Shown: piece after piece, positions 17,660 through 24,364 of the stretch
How positions within the stretch are numbered: position 1 is the first letter of the stretch
Layout: each line of letters opens with the position of its first letter
NCBI RefSeq assembly: GCF_021650975.2
Contig: NZ_CP091285.1
Span: 62,001 to 126,000, forward strand
Direction of reading: 5' to 3'
Source of the DNA: Flavobacterium jumunjinense
Lineage (GTDB): Bacteria > Bacteroidota > Bacteroidia > Flavobacteriales > Flavobacteriaceae
Length of the DNA stretch: 64,000 nt
Translations under genes and position numbers: made by a program
The notes under the pieces: generated by a model
The model's input: the letters and a program-made list of their open reading frames with translations, nothing else
Databases searched by the model: none
Told to the model about the DNA's origin: nothing

Positions 17660-19360
17660 CAGTTTGTCTAAAAACCTTCGTTTATTTTACTTTGTGTTAT
17701 AAATTGAAGTAAAAATAGCGGATTTAAGCTACACAAAAAAACTTTTTTGGATGTAATATTTCGTCATTACAAAAATTAAAATTAGCTAATAAAGCCTTAA
17801 AAAAGCTTTTTATAGTTGAAAAAAGTAAGTACAGTACTTTTAGATACTGTTTTAACATATTTGTGTCAATCAAGTTGAATATTCTTCGCAAATTATAGGC
17901 TGTAAAAATGAGACCTACATCAGCTGATGCGTGTTTAATGGTTTTCTTAGTCATAATATAATAAAAATCCCATTGTCGCTTTATAACTCCATAAGGATGT
18001 TCTACGACGGCTTGTCTTCTTCGATATACTTCATAGTTATTTTCTATTCGTACTTTGTTTTGGTATATTAAGTCGGCATGTTGGGAACGTTCATGGAGTC
18101 TTCCTTTTTTATTTTTGGTGCATTTATGGAAAAGTGTACAAGTCAAGCAAGCATTGGTCTTATAATGCTTCATTTGAGTGATTGATTTGCCATTTTTTTT
18201 GCTGTACCAATTTCCGTTTGTACTTAAGATTTCATTGGCAGGACAAGTATAGGTATCATCTTCTTTATTGTATTTAAAATGTTCGACATCAAAAGCAATA
18301 TTTGGAGCATGAGAGGCTACTCCTGGAATGGCAACTAGTACATCAACACCCAGTCTATTAGCATAATCAAACTCACTACCTGTGTGATATCCTTTATCAT
18401 AAATGGCCATGAAGTTGTTGTGTCCTAAAATGGTTTTAGTTCGTCGTAGCATGCCTCCCATAGCTTTAGAGTCGTTTTCATTAGTTACCTTAAAATCGAT
18501 TGGAATATTATGCAATGCATCTACTACGGTTTGCACGTTATAGGCTACTTCAGAGATGTTGTTACGAGTCATTATTTGTCGACTATCAGGATCAGAAGTA
18601 GAGATTTGGGTTACTCCTGTAGTATTGATTGTGTTTTGATATTCAATATACTTTTGTTTTTGAATAGTGTGTTTTTTTATTTTCTTTACTATCAGGTCTT
18701 TCTCAATAGCATCTCCATCTTCTTTGGCTAGAGCAGAATTGTATTCTTCTAGTCGTGCATCAATGTAGGCAATATGACGTTCAATTTTCGCAGGATTAAA
18801 GTTGTTTTTCTTGGAATTTTGAGCTCTTAGTTTTGTGCTATCACCAGCCACAAGGCTTCCTCCTATTAGCTCAAAATGAGCTGCCATTTTTACGGTGGCA
18901 CGAAATACGCGAGCAATAGCTTTTGGGTTGTTTTTTCTAAAGTTAGCTATAGTATTGTGGTCTGGAACAAGCCTTTTTAAGAGCCACATCAATTCAATAT
19001 TGCGAGTGCATTCTTTCTCTAAAGTTCTAGAAGAACGTATGCGATTTAGGTAGCCGTAAATGAATAGTTTTAATAAATCAGAAGGGTGATAAGCAGGCCT
19101 TCCATTTTCGATGAAATCAACTTTAAATCCAAATTCAGCAAGAGAAAGGCTATCTACAAAAAGATCGATAAACCTGATTTGATTGTCTTGTTCAATAGCT
19201 TCATCTATCGATAATGCAAAAAGTGGAAGTTGATTTCTGTTGGTTCCAGTGATGAATTTCATACTTAAATTTACATAAAATCAACTAAACATCCAAGTAA
19301 TTTAAAAGACTTTAATGCAAAAAATAAGGATGCATAAAAAAGAAGTTTTTAGACAGTTTG
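17660..19360 (-). mobile_element. IS1182-family-like insertion sequence (1,701 bp)
   Basis: Imperfect terminal inverted repeats (17660-17680 and 19341-19360) share TGTCTAAAAAC. Both ends abut ACGT (17656-17659 and 19361-19364), a probable 4-bp target duplication. Removing the element restores CAACGTTCTG, the sequence also present at the 15075 attC-like site, so it inserted into a cassette border. Confidence 0.82.
17724..19262 (-). CDS. IS1182-family-like transposase (512 aa)
   Basis: DDE transposase with an N-terminal DUF772-like domain (MKFITGTNRNQLPLFALSID..., PSDLLKLFIYGYLNRIRSSR, DHNTIANFR near residue 101). The catalytic half holds VAGDSTKLRAQNSKK (first Asp), IPIDFKVTNENDSKAMGGM, MAIYDKGYHTGSEFDYA (second Asp), a Cys cluster CLTCTLFHKCTKNKKG and RRQAVVEHPYGVIKRQW (Glu). 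The frame is intact, so it is probably active. It is transcribed in the same direction as the cassette genes. Confidence 0.93.
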   Translation of the reverse strand: MKFITGTNRNQLPLFALSIDEAIEQDNQIRFIDLFVDSLSLAEFGFKVDFIENGRPAYHPSDLLKLFIYGYLNRIRSSRTLEKECTRNIELMWLLKRLVPDHNTIANFRKNNPKAIARVFRATVKMAAHFELIGGSLVAGDSTKLRAQNSKKNNFNPAKIERHIAYIDARLEEYNSALAKEDGDAIEKDLIVKKIKKHTIQKQKYIEYQNTINTTGVTQISTSDPDSRQIMTRNNISEVAYNVQTVVDALHNIPIDFKVTNENDSKAMGGMLRRTKTILGHNNFMAIYDKGYHTGSEFDYANRLGVDVLVAIPGVASHAPNIAFDVEHFKYNKEDDTYTCPANEILSTNGNWYSKKNGKSITQMKHYKTNACLTCTLFHKCTKNKKGRLHERSQHADLIYQNKVRIENNYEVYRRRQAVVEHPYGVIKRQWDFYYIMTKKTIKHASADVGLIFTAYNLRRIFNLIDTNMLKQYLKVLYLLFSTIKSFFKALLANFNFCNDEILHPKKFFCVA

Positions 19361-19491
19361 ACGTTCTGTGGCTTGCTCTCAGTGGCGTTGAATCAACACC
19401 AAGCCATTACAAATATAACAAAACATTCCATTCAGCAGCGGATTTTCCGTAGGAAAATCCGGAAGTAGCCATTGAAGCAAACCGCTGTGCT
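19361..19491 (+). other. Remnant of attC-like site stranded between two IS elements
   Basis: This 131-bp segment holds GTGGCTTGCTCTC near 19368 and GAAGCAAACCGC near 19474-19485, which pair imperfectly, plus an inner hairpin GGATTTT-CCGTAGG-AAAATCC. Together with 17647-17659 on the left and 21210-21232 on the right (after removing both IS elements) it forms one attC-like site of about 137 bp between the DUF6090 and 21233 cassettes. Confidence 0.55.
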
Positions 19492-19559
19492 TGTTGCACA
19501 ACTCCACAAATATAACAATTAGGAAACATTAGAAAGAGTCATTTTTTGTAAATTTAAGT

Positions 19560-21140
19560 ATGCAAGGAAGAAAAGAACTTACACCAAAAATGCTCTATCA
19601 AGTATATTTAACGGACTTGATTCCGGAGCATAATTTCTACAGATTATTAGATCAATCCATAGACTTTCAGTTTCTATATAAATCCACTAAGAAGTATTAT
19701 GGACAAGAAGGACAAGAGAGTATTGATCCAGTTGTCTTCTTTAAAATATGCTTAGTTGGTTATTTAAACAATATTAATTCCGATAGAAAACTCATAGAAT
19801 ATTGTTCCAACTGTTTAGATGTACGCTTGTTTATTCGTTATGATATTGATGAAGTTTTGCCTTGGCATAGTACTATAAGTAGAACCAGACAATTGTATGG
19901 AGAAGAGGTATTCATGGAGTTGTTCAAAAAAGTATTGTCCCTGTGTGTAACCAAAGGCATGGTTAGAGGTAAGCGACAAGCAGTTGATAGCGCTTTTATT
20001 AAAGCAAATGCATCTATGGATAGTCTAATTGAAAAAGAAGTTTTAGATGATGCGGAATATTATGCAGAAGAGCTTAATGAGAATAGTGAATATAAAGTAA
20101 GCCAAACCCGCAAGGATCTAGTAGAAGAACACCACAACTGGAAAAAAGAAGCTTACAAAAACATGCCAAAAGGTAGTCAGAAAGGAGATAAAACAGACGA
20201 AAACGGCAATTTAATTAGACCTAAATATGTATCGAATCACACGCATTACTCACCAACAGATCCAGATGCTAGAGTGAGTGTAAAACCAGGTAAAGCCAGA
20301 CAATTAAACTATTTTGGTCAACTCGCAGTAGATGATGCTTATCATGTCATTACAGGAGCATGTTCTGATTTTGCAGATAAACGCGATAGCCAGTGTTTGG
20401 AACAAATTGTGGAACTTACTAAAGAAAATTTACAAGAAAATGAGATAGCACTAGGAGAAATTTTAGCTGATGGTGGTTACAGTAGTGGAGAAGCTTTAAA
20501 ATACTTAGATGATAAGAATATCGAGGCATGGATGCCTAATTTTGGACAATACAAACCAGAACGAGAAGGTTTTGTTTATGATAAAGAAAATGACAAATAT
20601 ACTTGCAGTCAAGGTATCGATTTACCTTATCGTAAAACCTCAAGCTCTAGAAAAGGAGACGAATTTAAAGTCTATCGAAGCAGTAGAAAAGAGTGTAAAA
20701 ACTGTCCATTAAAAGTAACCTGTTTAGGTAAGTCACATGAGAAAACTTTGCGAGACACCATTTACAAACCTTTGTATGACAAGATGCATCAAAAACTTAC
20801 TCAAAATGCTAAATATGCCAAACGAATGGTAAAAGTGAGGAGTAAAACGGTAGAACCTGTATTAGGCACGTTGATTAACTTTCTGAATATGAAGAAAATT
20901 AACTCACGGGGTATAAAACAAGCGAACAAGCATGTACTTATGGCATCGATGACCTATAATTTAAAGAAATACATGAAGTTTGTGGTTAAAAAGCCAAAAG
21001 TGGTTGTTCAAGTTTTATCAGTAAAACAAGGGAAAATACACTCTTTTCTAAAAACACAATTTTATGAGTTAAAAATAACTTTTTTAAGCCTATCAATTTT
21101 TGTAAAATTGTACTTAAGTCAAAAAATAAACCTCGTTTAA
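19560..21140 (+). CDS. IS1182-family-like transposase (526 aa)
   Basis: N-terminal DUF772-like domain (IDPVVFFKICLVGYLNNINSDRKLIEYC, WHSTISRTRQLYGEEVF) is followed by the DDE domain: KRQAVDSAFIKANASMDS (Asp about residue 143), the PTDPDARVSVKPGK motif, LNYFGQLAVDDAYHVITG, ILADGGYSSGEALKYL (Asp), a Cys cluster CKNCPLKVTC, and RSKTVEPVLGTLINF (Glu). It appears full-length. A terminator-like stem (21129-21158) overlaps its stop codon. It differs clearly in sequence from the neighbouring transposase. Confidence 0.92.
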   Translation: MQGRKELTPKMLYQVYLTDLIPEHNFYRLLDQSIDFQFLYKSTKKYYGQEGQESIDPVVFFKICLVGYLNNINSDRKLIEYCSNCLDVRLFIRYDIDEVLPWHSTISRTRQLYGEEVFMELFKKVLSLCVTKGMVRGKRQAVDSAFIKANASMDSLIEKEVLDDAEYYAEELNENSEYKVSQTRKDLVEEHHNWKKEAYKNMPKGSQKGDKTDENGNLIRPKYVSNHTHYSPTDPDARVSVKPGKARQLNYFGQLAVDDAYHVITGACSDFADKRDSQCLEQIVELTKENLQENEIALGEILADGGYSSGEALKYLDDKNIEAWMPNFGQYKPEREGFVYDKENDKYTCSQGIDLPYRKTSSSRKGDEFKVYRSSRKECKNCPLKVTCLGKSHEKTLRDTIYKPLYDKMHQKLTQNAKYAKRMVKVRSKTVEPVLGTLINFLNMKKINSRGIKQANKHVLMASMTYNLKKYMKFVVKKPKVVVQVLSVKQGKIHSFLKTQFYELKITFLSLSIFVKLYLSQKINLV

Positions 21141-21158
21141 ATCACTTTAAATGAGGTT
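21129..21158 (+). terminator. Terminator at the transposase stop
   Basis: Arms AACCTCGTTTAAA and TTTAAATGAGGTT pair at 12 of 13 positions around TCAC and are followed by CTATTTTT. The stem overlaps the TAA of the second transposase. Confidence 0.65.
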
Positions 21159-21232
21159 ACTATTTTTAGTTATTTAGAAAATTCAGCTTTTTGAAGAGGT
21201 TGTGCAACAGCTACTGCTGTTGTAACTAGTTT

Positions 21233-21769
21233 TTATTCAGTCATTTCTTCTACATTATAAACTTTCTTGTCAAATGATAAAAAACTAATTCTTTCTAGTT
21301 TCCCTTGTTTGTTATATTCAAATCTTTTATAACAAAAATCATAATATGAAGCGTTTTTTCCAGTAATAATAAATTCAGGAAAAATTTTACCGTCAATTTC
21401 TGACAGTTTTAATTTATAGTCATTTGTCACCCAATTATCAGTGATAAAATGTCCGATTTCGTATTCTTTTCGATTTTTATAATATAATTCAAAAAATCTG
21501 TGACCATAATCATTAACAATTCCTTTTCGGCTTTTTCCTTTCTCAAAGATTGTATTCCCACTATTTTGGTTAATAACTTTGAAATCTGATATTTTTAAAT
21601 TTTCATCAACTTCAACTTCAAATGTATTAAAGTCAAAAATTCTTGAAGAAATTTGAGTTGTAAGACAATATTTGTCTTTCACTTTTTCAGCGTAATATTT
21701 AAAACTGCAGAAACATAAAATTCCGATTATTAGAACAGTAATTATAATCAGATTTTTTTTCTTTCTCAT
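21233..21769 (-). CDS. Hypothetical single-pass membrane protein (178 aa)
   Basis: An N-terminal membrane helix (NLIIITVLIIGILCFCSF) is followed by a soluble domain rich in Lys, Tyr, Phe and Asn, with EVEVDENLKISDFKVINQNSG and SEIDGKIFPEFIITGKNAS. No family recognised. It is the first cassette next to the integrase. It is bounded by GTTGTAACTAGTTT (21219-21232) and AAATTAGTTACAAC (21779-21792), which match at 13 of 14 positions. Confidence 0.7.
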   Translation of the reverse strand: MRKKKNLIIITVLIIGILCFCSFKYYAEKVKDKYCLTTQISSRIFDFNTFEVEVDENLKISDFKVINQNSGNTIFEKGKSRKGIVNDYGHRFFELYYKNRKEYEIGHFITDNWVTNDYKLKLSEIDGKIFPEFIITGKNASYYDFCYKRFEYNKQGKLERISFLSFDKKVYNVEEMTE

Positions 21770-21778
21770 TACGTTTTC

Positions 21779-21840
21779 AAATTAGTTACAACTCGTTTAT
21801 ATGCTCAGTTTTTTGCAAATTAGTTGAGCATAGCTACCCA
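21779..21840 (+). other. attI-like or first attC-like site beside the integrase
   Basis: The cassette-side border AAATTAGTTACAAC (21779-21792) is followed by a perfect hairpin TATGCTCA (21800-21807) / TGAGCATA (21825-21832). ATTAGTT repeats inside it. It occupies the position of an integron primary recombination site, between the integrase stop and the first cassette. Confidence 0.5.
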
Positions 21841-21882
21841 TTTTTGTATAGATTGGCTCAATTATCATTGCGTTTTATTTTT

Positions 21883-22921
21883 CTACAAATCATCAAAAGG
21901 ACTTTTAATCTGCTGTAAGTTTTTTGTGCTTACATGCGTGTAAATTTCAGTTGTTTTACTACTATTATGTCCAAGTAACTCTTGTATGTATCGTAAATCT
22001 GTTCCACTTTCTAATAAGTGAGTAGCAAAACTGTGTCTAAGCCAGTGCAATGTTACAGGTTTATTTATAGATGCTAATTTAATACTTTTTTTTAATACTT
22101 CTTCTAAACTTCTAGCAGAATAAAGTGTGCTTTTTTCTTGCCCTTCAAAAAGATACATTTTTGGAGAATATGCTTTATAGTAGCTTCTTAACAATTCCAA
22201 TATCTTTGGTGATAATGGCGTAATCCTATCCTTTTTCCCTTTAGATTGCCTTACAATAACTTTATTTCTTTTGGAATCTATATCGATTGGTTTTAAATGC
22301 AATAATTCACTTCTTCTTAAACCACAGCTATAAATAAGGGAAGGCATAGCTTTGTGCTTCAAGTTTTTCGGTGCTTCTAAAATGGATTTTATTTCTTCTT
22401 TACTCAAAACATTGGGCAATATTTTTTCTCTTTTCGGACGATGAATTTTCTCTATAACTAATACTTCATTGCGAATGGTTTTGAAATACAGTTTGATGGC
22501 ATTCACAATCTGATTTTGATAAGAAGAAGAAAGCTTGTTTTTTAAAATATAAGCAGTATTGTACAAAATAACATCGTCATTAGTGATTTCAAAAACAGAT
22601 TTCTGATTGAAAAATGTTAAAAAAGATTGTAGCGCTTCGCTGTAGGTCTTTATAGTATTCTCGCTATAGCGTTTAGATTGCAACCAATGTTTAAATTGTT
22701 CTAACTGCTGTATTCCTTCCATTGAAGGAAGAGGTGGCGAAGAAATTTTGAAACGAATTCTATTGTCAATCGTATCAGGCAAGTGCTAATATTTTTTAGA
22801 AACACTCCATCTCGCTCCATCAAAAGTTTTGATACGAGCAATTAAACGTAGGTCTTTGTCAAAAAAAAACAGCAATACGAGGTATTCCTCTGTGGGTAAC
22901 TAATTTGGCTTTCCAATTCAT
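21883..22921 (-). pseudogene. Tyrosine recombinase (integrase), 5' part broken by a frameshift and a nonsense codon
   Basis: The catalytic domain is intact. Numbering from the TTG at 22782: Arg156 in CGLRRSEL, Lys181 in SKGKKDR, His246/Arg249 in HWLRH, His272 in LLGHNS, Tyr281 in EIYTHV, and a C-terminal KSPFDDL recalling IntI's RSPLDAL. The SAM-like core-binding domain precedes it. The true N-terminus starts at ATG 22921 (MNWKAKLVTHRGIPRIAVFF) and continues after a +1 slip in nine T (22861-22869) as DKDLRLIARIKTFDGARWSVSKKY. A TAG at 22786-22788 then replaces an expected Trp before HLPDT. The intact ancestor would be about 345 aa. It lacks the roughly 20-residue insertion typical of integron integrases. 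A shortened protein from an internal start is possible. Confidence 0.8.
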
Positions 22922-23122
22922 TTTGTGTGGCTTATATACTTTCAAAAATACTATTTTTTCTTTTACACCAAAACAAAACCAGAATAACCACATCCATATC
23001 AATACAAACAATTTTGCAAACACAAACTTATTTGTAAATATAAAAAACAATGAATTATTAAAAATGGGTTATTAACAAAAAAGTTGAAAAAGTAAACTTT
23101 GCGTAAACCAAAATTATGAGAC

Positions 23123-23180
23123 CACAACCTACAACAGACAACCCACAACCTACAACAAACCACACCCCACAACCTCCATA
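23123..23180. repeat. Short imperfect direct repeats CACAACCTACAAC
   Basis: Copies start near 23123 and 23144, with a partial copy near 23168. They span the 3' end of the 244-aa gene and its downstream spacer. The repeats create spurious Cys/Trp-rich ORFs on the minus strand. The rest of 22922-23149 shows no further gene beyond the integrase 5' remnant. Confidence 0.6.
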
Positions 23181-23884
23181 ACCCCATTTGCCATAGGATA
23201 CAAACTCCCATTCACTTCCTGAAAAAAACGCCCAATCGCCACAACCACACAAGAATGACCCTCAGGTAACGTGGGCACATTCAAAGTAACATCACCTGTA
23301 AAATGACCATTAAGCATTATTTTTTCACTTTCAAAATAAGAAAATTGCGCACTAGTATCCAACATTACAAATCGTAAGACCAATTCAAAATGAGTAGCAG
23401 GAGTATCAACAAACAAAGAAGCACCCAAACAATTAGGAACATGCAAACCAATTGCAAAATCAAAAGAAAAAGAATGACGCAAAGTATTCTCAAACGTAGC
23501 ACCTTGAGTAAGCACAAAACCCTGAAGCAACCCACGTCCTTCATCAGTAGTCAAACCCAAAGCAAAATTTCGTTGCCCTCTTGCAGAAAAAGGATCCAAA
23601 GCTTTCACCTGTGCAAATAAACGCACCAAACGCTGATGCAGTTTTCCATCCTTTAAAAACAATAAATAAGGCTGCAACATTTCCTTAAAAAAAGCAACAT
23701 CATGCATACACCTTTTAAATTCAGAACCATTCTCCCTAACACGCACCATAGACGCTTTCGTTTTAATAGCTTCACCATTAAAACCACCACCAGCTGCCCG
23801 CACCACTTGCTTACCATCTAAAAAGTAAAAAGTCAATCCCTGTATAGTACCAGACAAGCGTACTATTCCTTTCCCTTTTGCCAT
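23150..23884 (-). CDS. Conserved Bacteroidota hypothetical protein (244 aa)
   Basis: The N-terminus MAKGKGIVRLSGTIQGLTFY, then DGKQVVRAAGGG and MVRVRENGSEF, matches a recurrent Bacteroidota family (MAKGxGIxxxSGxIxxLTFY...VR...REN..EF) with no assigned function. The protein has no signal peptide. The C-terminal half looks beta-rich (FELVLRFVMLD, GDVTLNVPTLPEGHSCVVVAI). Codon choice and GC are somewhat higher than its neighbours. It lies upstream of the integrase in the same direction, with an 11-bp tandem array just upstream of its ATG. Confidence 0.7.
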   Translation of the reverse strand: MAKGKGIVRLSGTIQGLTFYFLDGKQVVRAAGGGFNGEAIKTKASMVRVRENGSEFKRCMHDVAFFKEMLQPYLLFLKDGKLHQRLVRLFAQVKALDPFSARGQRNFALGLTTDEGRGLLQGFVLTQGATFENTLRHSFSFDFAIGLHVPNCLGASLFVDTPATHFELVLRFVMLDTSAQFSYFESEKIMLNGHFTGDVTLNVPTLPEGHSCVVVAIGRFFQEVNGSLYPMANGVMEVVGCGLL

Positions 23885-23940
23885 AAAAAACCATTTAAAA
23901 CCCTAATATACAAAAAATAAACAATAAGAATATAATAAAA

Positions 23941-24006
23941 TTATACTCAAGTTATAGTAAGATTATAGTAACTTTATAGTAAGGTTATAGTAACCTTATA
24001 ATAACT
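23941..24006. repeat. Six tandem 11-bp repeats
   Basis: Units of TTATAGTAAgn repeat without gaps from 23941 to 24006 (the first and last units are degenerate). GGTTATAGTAACC at 23983-23995 is itself palindromic. The 11-bp spacing puts each unit on nearly the same helix face, about 60-120 bp upstream of the 244-aa gene start, so it may be an iterated protein-binding site. Confidence 0.75.
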
Positions 24007-24159
24007 ATAACTAAAAAAAACAGTACAAAAACCTTTAGTTGGCATCATAACAACACAGAACACAAACGAAGTAATTTCCAATAAACACACCTGAACCCAA
24101 AATACGCAATAGACTTTGTTATGAGAGAAATAGAAGCAAAATAGTTGAGAAATACGGAA

Positions 24160-24205
24160 GTTTTACCCCACAAATGGAGCTAAAGCTACATTGAGGACGT
24201 AAAAC
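24160..24205. repeat. 46-bp hairpin
   Basis: Outer arms GTTTTAC (24160-24166) and GTAAAAC (24199-24205) enclose inner pairs CAA(A)TG/CATTG and AGCT/AGCT around AA. Role unknown. Confidence 0.5.
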
Positions 24206-24223
24206 TGATACCCTTTGTGATTT

Positions 24224-24352
24224 GAATTTACTGTAAAAGAAAATGATGATTTTTTTCTTGATATAAAATAGAAAATCAAAACATAGCATCGCTACGCCTT
24301 TATTTTGTATCGAAGTAGCGAGAAAAAAAGGGCGTTTTATTCCTGTAAATTC
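24224..24352 (-). repeat. MITE-like dispersed repeat, copy 2
   Basis: A 129-bp segment bounded by inverted GAATTTAC (24224-24231) and GTAAATTC (24345-24352). It contains an internal TCGCTAC/GTAGCGA hairpin, and its right two thirds match 766-852 in reverse. It has no coding capacity and sits just 3' of the MBOAT gene. Confidence 0.7.
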
Positions 24353-24364
24353 AGATAATTTGCA

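Larger units (their letters stand above)
19492..21209 (+). mobile_element. Second IS1182-family-like insertion sequence (1,718 bp)
   Basis: Ends carry the inverted repeat TGTTGCACAAC (19492-19502) and GTTGTGCAACA (21199-21209). Both ends abut GCT, a possible short target duplication, but a chance match cannot be excluded. It is inserted in the opposite orientation to its neighbour and into the same ancestral hairpin. Confidence 0.75.

Noticed and set aside
22859..23050. Independent small gene MFFIFTNKF...
   Set aside because: Its last 20 residues (MNWKAKLVTHRGIPRIAVFF) are the displaced N-terminus of the integrase; the upstream part is AT-rich noise.
22999..23252. Cys/Trp-rich minus-strand ORFs downstream of the 244-aa gene
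   Set aside because: They arise from the CACAACCTACAAC-type repeats read in another frame and overlap the real gene's 3' end.
23941..24006. Possible plasmid or phage replication iterons
   Set aside because: No replication initiator gene is nearby; kept only as a tandem repeat of unknown role.
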